From positions 1 through 64,000 of the forward strand of contig CAZPAM010000005.1 of the NCBI GenBank assembly GCA_964584595.1: 64,000 nt of DNA. The letters run 5' to 3'. How positions within the stretch are numbered: position 1 is the stretch's first letter; the number at the start of each line of letters is the position of its first letter. A program made the position numbers and the translations under genes. Below, piece by piece: positions 27,351 to 34,675 of this stretch. The DNA comes from Scalindua sp964584595 (GTDB lineage: Bacteria; Planctomycetota; Brocadiia; Brocadiales; Scalinduaceae). The notes under the pieces are model-generated. The model did not search any database, was not told where the DNA came from, and saw only the letters and a list, made by a program, of their open reading frames with translations.

Positions 27351-28090
27351 ACAAGAAACTATCAGTACTGATTGTGGATGATGATACAAATATAGGTGAC
27401 TCATTATATGACATATTAGAAGTCAAGGGTTACGATGTAAGATTTGCCAGCAACGGCAATGAGGCTCTCAGTATTATTAAGGAAAGGAGATATGATGTCG
27501 TATTATTGGATATCAGGATGCCGGATATGAATGGAGTTGAGACATTCAGGTATATAAAAGAATTATCCCCCCTGACCTCGGTAGTCATGATTACGGCCTA
27601 TGCGGATGACGAACTTGTAAGCCAGGCAAGAGAAGAAGGTTCACTGCAAATATTATCGAAGCCTCTTGATATAGACAAAATTTTAGGCTTCTTGAAAAAG
27701 TATGAACTATTAAAGACAATATTCATGGTGGATGATGACATCGCGTTCTGCAACTCTCTTAAAAATGCTATTGAGCTTCATGGTCATAATGTAACGGTCG
27801 TTCACAATGCAGAGGAGGCGATCGAATCCTTTTCCATCCAACAGTATGGGATTATTCTCTTGGACATAAAACTTAATGGAATGAACGGACTGGAGGTAGC
27901 TAACGCTATCAAGGAGAAAGGCTATAAATGTGCCATCGTCCTTATGTCCGCCTATAAGAAGGAATTCCAATCACTGATCGATAAAACCATGTTAACAAGT
28001 GAATTCATAGAAAAACCATTCGCGATAGACGACATCCTCCAACTCCTGAATGAAGTGTCTAGAGAACGGCTGAAAGAAACACTGGCGTGA
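27347..28090 (+). CDS. Double-receiver response regulator without output domain
   Basis: A 247-residue protein made of two receivers: Asp55 in LLDIRMPDMNG (residues 5-118) and Asp173 in LLDIKLNGMNG (124-240). Acidic pairs (VDDD, VDDD) and the Lys of the SKPL and EKPF motifs are intact in both, so both should be phosphorylated. There is no helix-turn-helix or enzymatic domain. It probably shuttles or buffers phosphate between the three adjacent kinases. Confidence 0.9.
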   Translation: MNKKLSVLIVDDDTNIGDSLYDILEVKGYDVRFASNGNEALSIIKERRYDVVLLDIRMPDMNGVETFRYIKELSPLTSVVMITAYADDELVSQAREEGSLQILSKPLDIDKILGFLKKYELLKTIFMVDDDIAFCNSLKNAIELHGHNVTVVHNAEEAIESFSIQQYGIILLDIKLNGMNGLEVANAIKEKGYKCAIVLMSAYKKEFQSLIDKTMLTSEFIEKPFAIDDILQLLNEVSRERLKETLA

Positions 28091-28476
28091 CACGATTGTC
28101 GATTTGAGATTGTCGCCTGAGGCGACCCTATAAGTAGCTTCAAGATCCGCCCCCTGGCGGGAGGACGACCCTGGGCCTGCTCGCAGATCCGACTCGGTCG
28201 GGATGATTGTTGATTGAAAGGACAAAATAATAAAGTTTTCTCGCTAAGGCGCCAAGTCCGTGAAGTGGCTTTTTGTGAAACCAACCTTTTGCCTTTAACC
28301 CCTTCCCCATAGATACCAAGTATACAGTATACCCGTTTTGTACCCACTATTACCCTGCTGACTATTCCTCAATAAATGTATATGAAGAAAAGAATCTTTT
28401 TGCCACGGATCTACACGGATGATCCTCGGACAAAAAACGCCGAGGACATAACACGGATAAAAGATGAATTTGAAAT
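28091..28476. repeat. GC-rich, hairpin-dense intergenic region
   Basis: The 386-base gap has no gene. Its first 140 bases are clearly more GC-rich than the flanks. They hold short palindromes: GTCGCCTGAGGCGAC (28112-28126) and an imperfect CCGCC/GGCGG pair near 28147-28160. From 28401 there are CACGGAT repeats (28404-28410, 28414-28420, 28453-28459) and a 7-bp hairpin (TCCTCGG 28423-28429, CCGAGGA 28440-28446). A related CACGGAT inverted arrangement lies at 60991-61110, so this appears to be a dispersed repeat family. Confidence 0.55.
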
Positions 28477-28989
28477 ATGAAAAAATCAAAAACCAGTCTA
28501 ATACCACAGGAAGCAATAGAAGGCAAGATTCTGTTTATCAGAGGTAAAAAGGTGATGCTGGATAGAGACCTGGCATCACTATACGGCATCACAACCGGTA
28601 ATTTGAATAAAGCGGTAAGAAGGAACATTGATAGATTTCCTGAGGATTTTATGTTTCAACTTTCAAAAAACGAGTACGATTCTTTAAGGTTCCAATTTGG
28701 AATCTTAAAGAAAGGACAGCATTCAAAATATTTACCACAAGAATTTACTCAAGATGGCGTTGCTATGCTCTCAAGCGTGCTCAATAGCCTAAAAGCAATC
28801 CAGGTCAATATTCAAATTATGCGAACATTTACTAAATTAAGAGAAATGATGATGTCGTATAAGGAATTACAGAAGAAAATTGTGTCGATAGAAGAAAAGT
28901 ACGACAAACAATTCAAGGTTGTCTTTGACGCCTTGAGGGTTTTAATAGAACCACCTGAAAAGCCGAAAAAAAGGATTGGCTACCGTTAA
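28477..28989 (+). CDS. ORF6N domain protein
   Basis: A 170-residue protein with the ORF6N (KilA-N relative) DNA-binding-associated domain at about residues 10-95: FIRGKKVMLDRDLASLYGI, then AVRRNIDRFPEDFMFQLS. A C-terminal helical/coiled region follows (about 115-150). The domain comes from phages and spreads widely in bacterial genomes. The gene sits alone in repeat-containing DNA of different composition, so lateral acquisition is likely. The biological role of chromosomal copies is not known. Confidence 0.88.
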   Translation: MKKSKTSLIPQEAIEGKILFIRGKKVMLDRDLASLYGITTGNLNKAVRRNIDRFPEDFMFQLSKNEYDSLRFQFGILKKGQHSKYLPQEFTQDGVAMLSSVLNSLKAIQVNIQIMRTFTKLREMMMSYKELQKKIVSIEEKYDKQFKVVFDALRVLIEPPEKPKKRIGYR

Positions 28990-29080
28990 AACATTTTCTT
29001 CAGTTTTTTCCTGAATTCATGCTTTCCTCAGCTAAAGGTTTTCTTCTCTGCAGGCTCTGCGTTAAATATGCCTTTTCTCA

Positions 29081-29124
29081 AGCAATAATACCTTCTTGAT
29101 TATATATCCACTTTTGAGTAAGAT
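29081..29124 (+). promoter_or_regulatory. Promoter element, copy 1 of a near-identical pair
   Basis: TTGATT (29096-29101), 17 bases, TAAGAT (29119-29124), ending 32 bases before the DsbA-like gene. The whole 44-base block, including the spacer and 15 upstream bases, is repeated at 32792-32835 with four mismatches. This is far more similarity than two promoters should share. Confidence 0.65.
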
Positions 29125-29156
29125 GGAACAAACATAATGAAATCTACAAGTTTAAT

Positions 29157-29969
29157 ATGATGATTAAATCTTACAATCTCTTAAGTACTCTGGTAAAGCA
29201 TTCTTTACGCACTTTCTTATTATTGATTTCCGTCATCTTCATCTTTGAAGCAATGCCGGTTACACAATCAATCTATCCGGAATGTGAAGCTCAGGAAACA
29301 ACCACAAGCCAAGAGGATGAAATCATTGCGTTAGTCGAAGAAATTCTCGCCAACCGCAAATGTCCCTGCCAATGCGGCAAATACCTGCCTAACAGTCCCA
29401 ATCTACCTGCATGTTTTGGGTGCAGTGCCGGTAAGGCCGAAATCAGTTATGTGCTGGAAAGCCTTGAATCCGGGAAGAATAAAGATGAAATTTTGTTGAA
29501 CCTTGACAGCCCCATCATAGTTGATATCTTTGCTGACTACACAGACCCAAATGTATCTAAATTATGGAATCTTGCTAAAACTGTCTCTTCTGAACTTCAC
29601 CAAAGAAGGGTTGTACTACGCCCGCCGGGTTTGACAAGGGAGGCTCAGCGCGCTATTAAAATCGCAGAGTATGCACGCTTTAGTGGAAAATTCAGCATAA
29701 TCCAGGAAGCCCTGATCAATCATAATGGGCCATGGGATTGGCGTACTCTCATTGATCTTGTTGCCAAATACGATCAGATACCGCGTAATATTAATGACTT
29801 TATTAACAGTATTACGATCGATCAACAGATCGCTAAGGACCAGCAACACGCAATGGAACGCGGCATTAAGTCCTATCCGGAAATTACTGTAAATAATGTA
29901 ATTGTACTTGCCACAGATACGGCTATTCGCCAGACAATCGAAAAGATCTTGTTGGAACACAGCATCTGA
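29157..29969 (+). CDS. Exported DsbA-like thioredoxin-fold protein with CcmH-like Cys module
   Basis: A 270-residue protein. It has a signal peptide or anchor (about 16-33), then a five-cysteine module (Cys69, 71, 73, 86, 89) followed by a GKNKDEIL helix. That plan recalls the LRCxxC module of CcmH-type heme-lyase subunits. From about 119 there is a DsbA-like thioredoxin fold ending in a cis-Pro segment (SYPEITVNNV). The active-site CxxC is absent (FADYTDPN occupies its place). A role in cytochrome c maturation is plausible but unproven. ATG at 29160 is an equal start choice. Confidence 0.65.
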   Translation: MMIKSYNLLSTLVKHSLRTFLLLISVIFIFEAMPVTQSIYPECEAQETTTSQEDEIIALVEEILANRKCPCQCGKYLPNSPNLPACFGCSAGKAEISYVLESLESGKNKDEILLNLDSPIIVDIFADYTDPNVSKLWNLAKTVSSELHQRRVVLRPPGLTREAQRAIKIAEYARFSGKFSIIQEALINHNGPWDWRTLIDLVAKYDQIPRNINDFINSITIDQQIAKDQQHAMERGIKSYPEITVNNVIVLATDTAIRQTIEKILLEHSI

Positions 29970-30131
29970 CAACCTTCTTCTCTACATATTCTTTTTCAGC
30001 TGCATTTGAGAAACACCCTTCTTAATCTCATATCTACGTCCTCATACAACTATTCGTAGTCATTCATCTTGCAATTTCACTTTTATCGGCTTAAAATTAA
30101 GATATAGCTTTATTACTTTTTCGAGAATACT

Positions 30132-30992
30132 ATGTGGAATTACACAGACAAAGTAAAAGAGTATTTCATGCATCCTAAAAATGTAGGGGTTATCACGGAC
30201 GCTGATGCAGTTGGTGATGTCGGTTCAATAACCTGTGGAGATGCTCTTAAACTGATGTTAAAGGTCGAAGATAGTACAGAGAAAATCATTGATGCTAAAT
30301 TCAAGACCTTTGGGTGCGGCAGCGCGATAGCATCCTCTTCGGCTCTAACCGAGATGATAATTGGAAAGACGATAAAAGAGGCTGAGAAAATAACTAACCA
30401 GGACATAGCAGATTATCTAGGAGGACTACCTAAGGAGAAGATGCACTGCTCGGTACTGGGTAGAGAGGCCCTTGAAACTGCTATAGCCAATTATCGTGGT
30501 ATCGATCTAAAACAGCTTAAAGAAGATGAGGGCCCGCTTGTTTGCCAGTGCTTTGGTATCCATGAAAAGTTTATCGAAAAGATTGTTATGGAAAACAGCT
30601 TGAAAACCGTAGAGGAGGTTACAAACTATACCAAGGCAGGCGGAGGATGCCAATCCTGTCATCCGGCCATAGAGGATATAATCGAAAAAGTGTGGAAGGA
30701 TAAGGGAAAGTATCTTCATGTCAGAGAAGAGGCTCCGAAACATAAACCGGCTATGACAAATCTGCAGAAGATTTCCCTTATCACAGAGACTATAGATAAG
30801 GAGATAAGACCCAGCCTGGTGCAGGACGGAGGTGACCTTGAGCTGATAGACATAGTTGGCAATGAGGTCTTTATTGCTCTAAGAGGACAGTGTGCTTCAT
30901 GTACCAGCGCAACCTACACAACAGAAAACGTAGAAGTAAAATTGAGAGAAATGGTTTCACCGGACATAGTAGTACATCTACAGAACGATTAA
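30132..30992 (+). CDS. nifU: Fe-S cluster assembly scaffold NifU
   Basis: A 286-residue three-domain NifU. Residues 1-125 are an IscU-type scaffold with Cys35, Cys62 and Cys105. Residues about 135-180 are a BFD-like [2Fe-2S] domain with Cys138, Cys140, Cys173 and Cys176. Residues about 213-286 are a Nfu-type domain with C254-x2-C257. It builds Fe-S clusters on sulfur supplied by NifS, whose gene follows after 18 bases. No nitrogenase genes are present, so it is probably the general assembly system. Confidence 0.95.
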   Translation: MWNYTDKVKEYFMHPKNVGVITDADAVGDVGSITCGDALKLMLKVEDSTEKIIDAKFKTFGCGSAIASSSALTEMIIGKTIKEAEKITNQDIADYLGGLPKEKMHCSVLGREALETAIANYRGIDLKQLKEDEGPLVCQCFGIHEKFIEKIVMENSLKTVEEVTNYTKAGGGCQSCHPAIEDIIEKVWKDKGKYLHVREEAPKHKPAMTNLQKISLITETIDKEIRPSLVQDGGDLELIDIVGNEVFIALRGQCASCTSATYTTENVEVKLREMVSPDIVVHLQND

Positions 30993-31010
30993 CAATGAGG
31001 AGTCCTTTCA

Positions 31011-32210
31011 GTGAAGAATGTTATATACATGGATAACAATGCCACTACAAAGGTTGACGAAGAAGTTTTTGAAGAGATGAAACCGTATTTTACCAGCCTG
31101 TACGGAAATCCATCTAGCATGCATACCTTCGGCGGGCAAGTGGGCAAAAAAATTGATGAAGCCAGGGAAAGGGTTGCACGACTGATTGGCGCTCAATATC
31201 CAACAGAAATTATATTTACAAGCTGCGGTACAGAGAGTAACAGCACGGCTGTCTATTCTGCCCTTCAGGCCTATCCGGACAGGAAGGAGATCATTACAAC
31301 CAGGGTTGAGCATCCGGCAATCATGTCATTAGCACCACATCTTGAAAAACAGGGTATCGCAGTAGTACAGCTTAAGGTGGATAAATATGGCAACCTTGAC
31401 CTTAACGAATATGATCGTTACCTTAATGAAGACACCGCCCTCGTTACTGTCATGACTGCAAACAACGAAACAGGCGTTATATTTCCAGTAGAGAAGATGG
31501 CACAAATGGCAAAGGAAAAGGGGGTTCTTTTCCATACTGACGCTGTCCAGGCAGCAGGAAAGGTCCCGATAAATATGAACAACAGCGTGATAGATATGCT
31601 GTCCATATCAGGGCACAAGCTCCATGCCCCGAAAGGTGTTGGGGCACTTTATCTCAGGAGAGGCACACGGTTTCGACCATTTCTAAGAGGAGGCCATCAG
31701 GAGAGAAACCGAAGGTCAGGAACTGAAAATGTTACTTCTATTATCGGACTTGGAAAGGCCGTAGAGATTGCTCAAAACCATATCGATGAGGAGAACACGA
31801 GAGTCAAGGAGATGAGAGACAGACTGGAAGATGAAATCCTCAAAAGAGTTCCAAGAACTATTCTGAACGGAGACAAGAAGAAGAGGCTTCCTAATACATC
31901 TAATATAAGCTTTGAATTTATCGAGGGTGAGGGAATACTCCTTCTCCTTAACGAACTTGGTATAGCGGCGTCCTCAGGCTCAGCCTGCACCTCCGGCTCA
32001 TTAGAACCTTCTCATGTCTTAAGGGCAATGGGAGTGCCTTTTACTGCGGCACATGGTTCCATTAGATTTTCCTTAAGCCGGTACAACACAATGAAAGAGG
32101 TAGATTACGTTATAGAGAATCTCCCTCCGGTAATAGAAAGACTCCGCTCAATCTCACCTTACTGGCAGGACGGCCGTCCAACCATAGAATTTGAGCCTCA
32201 ATATAGTTAA
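31011..32210 (+). CDS. nifS: Cysteine desulfurase NifS
   Basis: A PLP-dependent enzyme that releases sulfur from cysteine for cluster assembly, 399 residues. PLP Lys203 (SISGHKLHAPKG) and the mobile catalytic Cys326 (SSGSACTSGSLEPSHVL) are present, and ATTKVDEEV opens the chain. It starts with GTG at 31011 after a GAGGAG site. Operon partner of nifU upstream; a universal stress protein gene follows 43 bases later. Confidence 0.95.
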   Translation: MKNVIYMDNNATTKVDEEVFEEMKPYFTSLYGNPSSMHTFGGQVGKKIDEARERVARLIGAQYPTEIIFTSCGTESNSTAVYSALQAYPDRKEIITTRVEHPAIMSLAPHLEKQGIAVVQLKVDKYGNLDLNEYDRYLNEDTALVTVMTANNETGVIFPVEKMAQMAKEKGVLFHTDAVQAAGKVPINMNNSVIDMLSISGHKLHAPKGVGALYLRRGTRFRPFLRGGHQERNRRSGTENVTSIIGLGKAVEIAQNHIDEENTRVKEMRDRLEDEILKRVPRTILNGDKKKRLPNTSNISFEFIEGEGILLLLNELGIAASSGSACTSGSLEPSHVLRAMGVPFTAAHGSIRFSLSRYNTMKEVDYVIENLPPVIERLRSISPYWQDGRPTIEFEPQYS

Positions 32211-32253
32211 GGAGAAGTGAATTAGACTGTTAAAATAATAGAGGAGAAACGAC

Positions 32254-32718
32254 ATGCGACATATTCTAGTAACGACTGATTTCTCAGAAGCGGCGGAATC
32301 AGCATATAATTATGCAAAGGATCAACTCAAGCTGGTGGGAATAGAGAAGAACAAAATTACTCTTTTAAAGGTGATTGATGTCATTCCACCGGCAGGTATT
32401 AAGTTTGAATATGGGCTGGCGATTGCTGACAAGAAGGGAATGTTGCAGAAGCTATACAAAAGGGCTTCAGTGAAAATCCTTGCAATAGCAAAAAAATACT
32501 TTGCCGGTTTGCCTGTAGATACCGTCGTCATCAAACCAAAGAAAGCTACATACCAGGAAATAATTAATTTTGCAAAAACTCATAAGGTGGACCTGATAGT
32601 GATGTCAACTCATGGAAGAACCGGCGTAAAGCACTTTCTACTGGGAAGTGTAGCAGAGCGTGTGGTACGCCGATCCCCCTGCCCTGTCATGGTCGTGCCG
32701 GCAAAGTTCTCAAAATAA
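32254..32718 (+). CDS. Universal stress protein, UspA family
   Basis: A 154-residue single-domain Usp. N-terminal HILVTTDFSEAAESA and C-terminal MSTHGRTGVKHFLLGSVAERVVRRSPCPVMVV are typical of the ATP-binding class. The first Gly of the G-x2-G-x9-G(S/T) motif is Ser. It has a good GGAGAAA ribosome site. It is probably transcribed with nifUS. It has no partner that would narrow its role. Confidence 0.92.
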   Translation: MRHILVTTDFSEAAESAYNYAKDQLKLVGIEKNKITLLKVIDVIPPAGIKFEYGLAIADKKGMLQKLYKRASVKILAIAKKYFAGLPVDTVVIKPKKATYQEIINFAKTHKVDLIVMSTHGRTGVKHFLLGSVAERVVRRSPCPVMVVPAKFSK

Positions 32719-32791
32719 GGAAACTCACCTACCAATAAAAATTGGTCAAATTAGCATTCAATAATTGCCGGAATATAACTAATATTCTTTC

Positions 32792-32835
32792 AGCAATATT
32801 ACCCTCTTGATTATATATCCACTTTTACGTAAGAT
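32792..32835 (+). promoter_or_regulatory. Promoter element, copy 2 of a near-identical pair
   Basis: TTGATT (32807-32812), 17 bases, TAAGAT (32830-32835), 66 bases upstream of the symporter gene. It matches the block at 29081-29124 in about 40 of 44 positions, including the spacer. Confidence 0.65.
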
Positions 32836-32901
32836 AATGCAAATTTGCAGATATCCTAATTTTGATATCAATATTAGATCCTGCAATTTATTGCATTCAT
32901 T

Positions 32902-34131
32902 ATGAAAAAGTTTCCACTACACTGGCAAATTCTAACGGCGTTAATAGCAGGCATATTATACGGCCTTTATCTGACTGAATATGTGAGCTATATCAGCTGG
33001 ATGGGTGTGATATTCATGCGTGCACTCAAGATGCTGATAATACCATTAATAGTTACTTCAATAGCATCCGGCATTGCAAATATAGGCAATTCCGGCAAAC
33101 TCGGCAAACTCGGCCTGAAAACTATCGCATATTATGTGAGCACGAGCATATTCGCAATTCTTGCCGGATTGTTAATGGTAAACCTCTTAAAACCTGGTGT
33201 GGGTGCAGACATGGGTTTTACAGAACCCATAGAGGGACTTGCAAGTGCTGAAGAGTCTTTCAGGAGCACTTTAATAAGTATAATTCCTGAAAACATCTTC
33301 GTAGCATTTGTTAACAGCACGATGCTGCCTATTATTTTCTTCTCTATCCTGGTAGGTATTTTTATTACAAAAATATCAGTAAAACATAAGGAATTTTGCG
33401 TCACTGCTCTCAATGCCGGCTTTGAACTGATGATGAAGATAACACACCTAATTATAAAATTTACCCCACTCGGTGTTTTTGGAATAGTTGCATTAACCGT
33501 ATCACGACAGGCTAGTGACACTGCGGCGTTACTGAATATTGCCAGCAGACTGGGCCTCTACATGATAGCCGTAATGTCCGGTTTGTTTATACACGCGATT
33601 GTAGTCCTTCCATTAATCCTGAGCCTGTTTGGGAGGATAAATCCATATACCCACTTTAAAGCCCTCAGGATTCCACTTCTCACGGCATTCTCGACTTCAT
33701 CATCGTCTGCAACCCTGCCTTTAACACTGGAAGAAGTGGAAGAGAAATCAGGAGTTTCCAACAGGGTAAGTAGTCTTGTCTTACCTCTCGGAGCCACTAT
33801 TAATATGGATGGTACTGCATTGTATGAATGTGTGGCTGCCATGTTCATAGCTCAGGCATATGGGATAGAGCTGACTTTCGTTCAACAGGCGATTGTAGTT
33901 GCAACCGCCCTACTCGCCTCTATCGGTGCGGCAGGAATCCCAATGGCCGGCTTTGTAATGATCTCTATAATTCTATCTGCAGTCGGATTACCGCTGGAGG
34001 GTGTAGGATTAATACTGGCAGTTGACAGGATACTCGACATGTTCAGGACATCAGTTAACGTATGGAGTGACAGCTGCGGTGCAGTGGTAATCGCCAAATC
34101 CGAAGGTGAAACGTTGAATTATGATAAATAA
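32902..34131 (+). CDS. Dicarboxylate/amino acid:cation symporter (DAACS family)
   Basis: A 409-residue secondary transporter of the GltP/DctA family. Eight transmembrane helices and two re-entrant loops are seen. The family's Ser-rich hairpin FSTSSSSATLPLTLEE (about 262-277), the NMDGTALYE segment (TM7) and AAGIPMAGFVMISI are all present. It takes up glutamate, aspartate or C4-dicarboxylates with Na+ or H+. The last 13 bases overlap the 3' end of the convergent receiver gene. Confidence 0.93.
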   Translation: MKKFPLHWQILTALIAGILYGLYLTEYVSYISWMGVIFMRALKMLIIPLIVTSIASGIANIGNSGKLGKLGLKTIAYYVSTSIFAILAGLLMVNLLKPGVGADMGFTEPIEGLASAEESFRSTLISIIPENIFVAFVNSTMLPIIFFSILVGIFITKISVKHKEFCVTALNAGFELMMKITHLIIKFTPLGVFGIVALTVSRQASDTAALLNIASRLGLYMIAVMSGLFIHAIVVLPLILSLFGRINPYTHFKALRIPLLTAFSTSSSSATLPLTLEEVEEKSGVSNRVSSLVLPLGATINMDGTALYECVAAMFIAQAYGIELTFVQQAIVVATALLASIGAAGIPMAGFVMISIILSAVGLPLEGVGLILAVDRILDMFRTSVNVWSDSCGAVVIAKSEGETLNYDK

Positions 34132-34484
34132 TTACTCAGTAGCTTAACAGTCTCTTCATCATATAGCTTCTCTTTGCCATATCCAGGTACCGCTCCGCAT
34201 TTAATAGCTTCGTCCATTTGATCTTTGAAATTGGTAATCATCATCAATGGGGTATTAAAGCGGCCGTCCTTTTTTATCTCCTTTATCAGTTCCAGGCCGC
34301 CCTCCTGATCAAACGCCCCTATCCGGTTAATTATAACCAAATTGTATTCCTGCTTTTCTAAACAACCTATTGTCCTCTTTAAGAGCTTCTCCCTTGTTAC
34401 CTTTGCGGAAAAATTTTTCTCAATCAATGAAGTGATTTGAGGATTGTCCTGGTCACAGTGTCCAACTATCAATACATTCTTCAT
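34119..34484 (-). CDS. Degenerate receiver-domain protein
   Basis: A 121-residue stand-alone receiver-like fold (KNVLIVGHC start, LELIKEIKKDGRFNTPLMMIT middle). The phospho-acceptor position has Asn53 (LVIINRIG) in place of Asp. The conserved Lys-Pro is also altered (GYGKEKL), so it should not be phosphorylated in the standard way. It could work as a binding decoy or as a fold-only signalling protein. It is monocistronic. Confidence 0.75.
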   Translation of the reverse strand: MKNVLIVGHCDQDNPQITSLIEKNFSAKVTREKLLKRTIGCLEKQEYNLVIINRIGAFDQEGGLELIKEIKKDGRFNTPLMMITNFKDQMDEAIKCGAVPGYGKEKLYDEETVKLLSNYLS

Positions 34485-34597
34485 ATAACATCTCTCCCCT
34501 ATTTACTAAATATACAATCAATATAATATGTAATTTATCTGACAAATACGTACATGTCAAGAGCTTGCATCAAAAATGATATTCTATAACTTTAAAC

Positions 34598-34641
34598 TGT
34601 AATTAATTGACTTTTTTGATAATATATTCAAGTTAATTACA
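34598..34641. repeat. Inverted repeat upstream of glnS
   Basis: TGTAATTAA (34598-34606) and TTAATTACA (34633-34641) form a 9-bp stem around an AT-rich loop, 35 bases before the glnS start. AT-rich arms make this weak evidence for a leader structure or operator. Confidence 0.3.
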
Positions 34642-34675
34642 AAATAGCCGACAATTTATATTTGGGACAAATTAA

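Noticed and set aside
28091..28476. Possible CRISPR or tRNA in the repeat-rich gap
   Set aside because: The repeats are short and irregular with no uniform spacers, and no cloverleaf or T-loop consensus is seen.
30132..32210. nifU/nifS as evidence of nitrogen fixation
   Set aside because: No nifHDK or other nitrogenase genes are present. These proteins commonly serve general Fe-S assembly.
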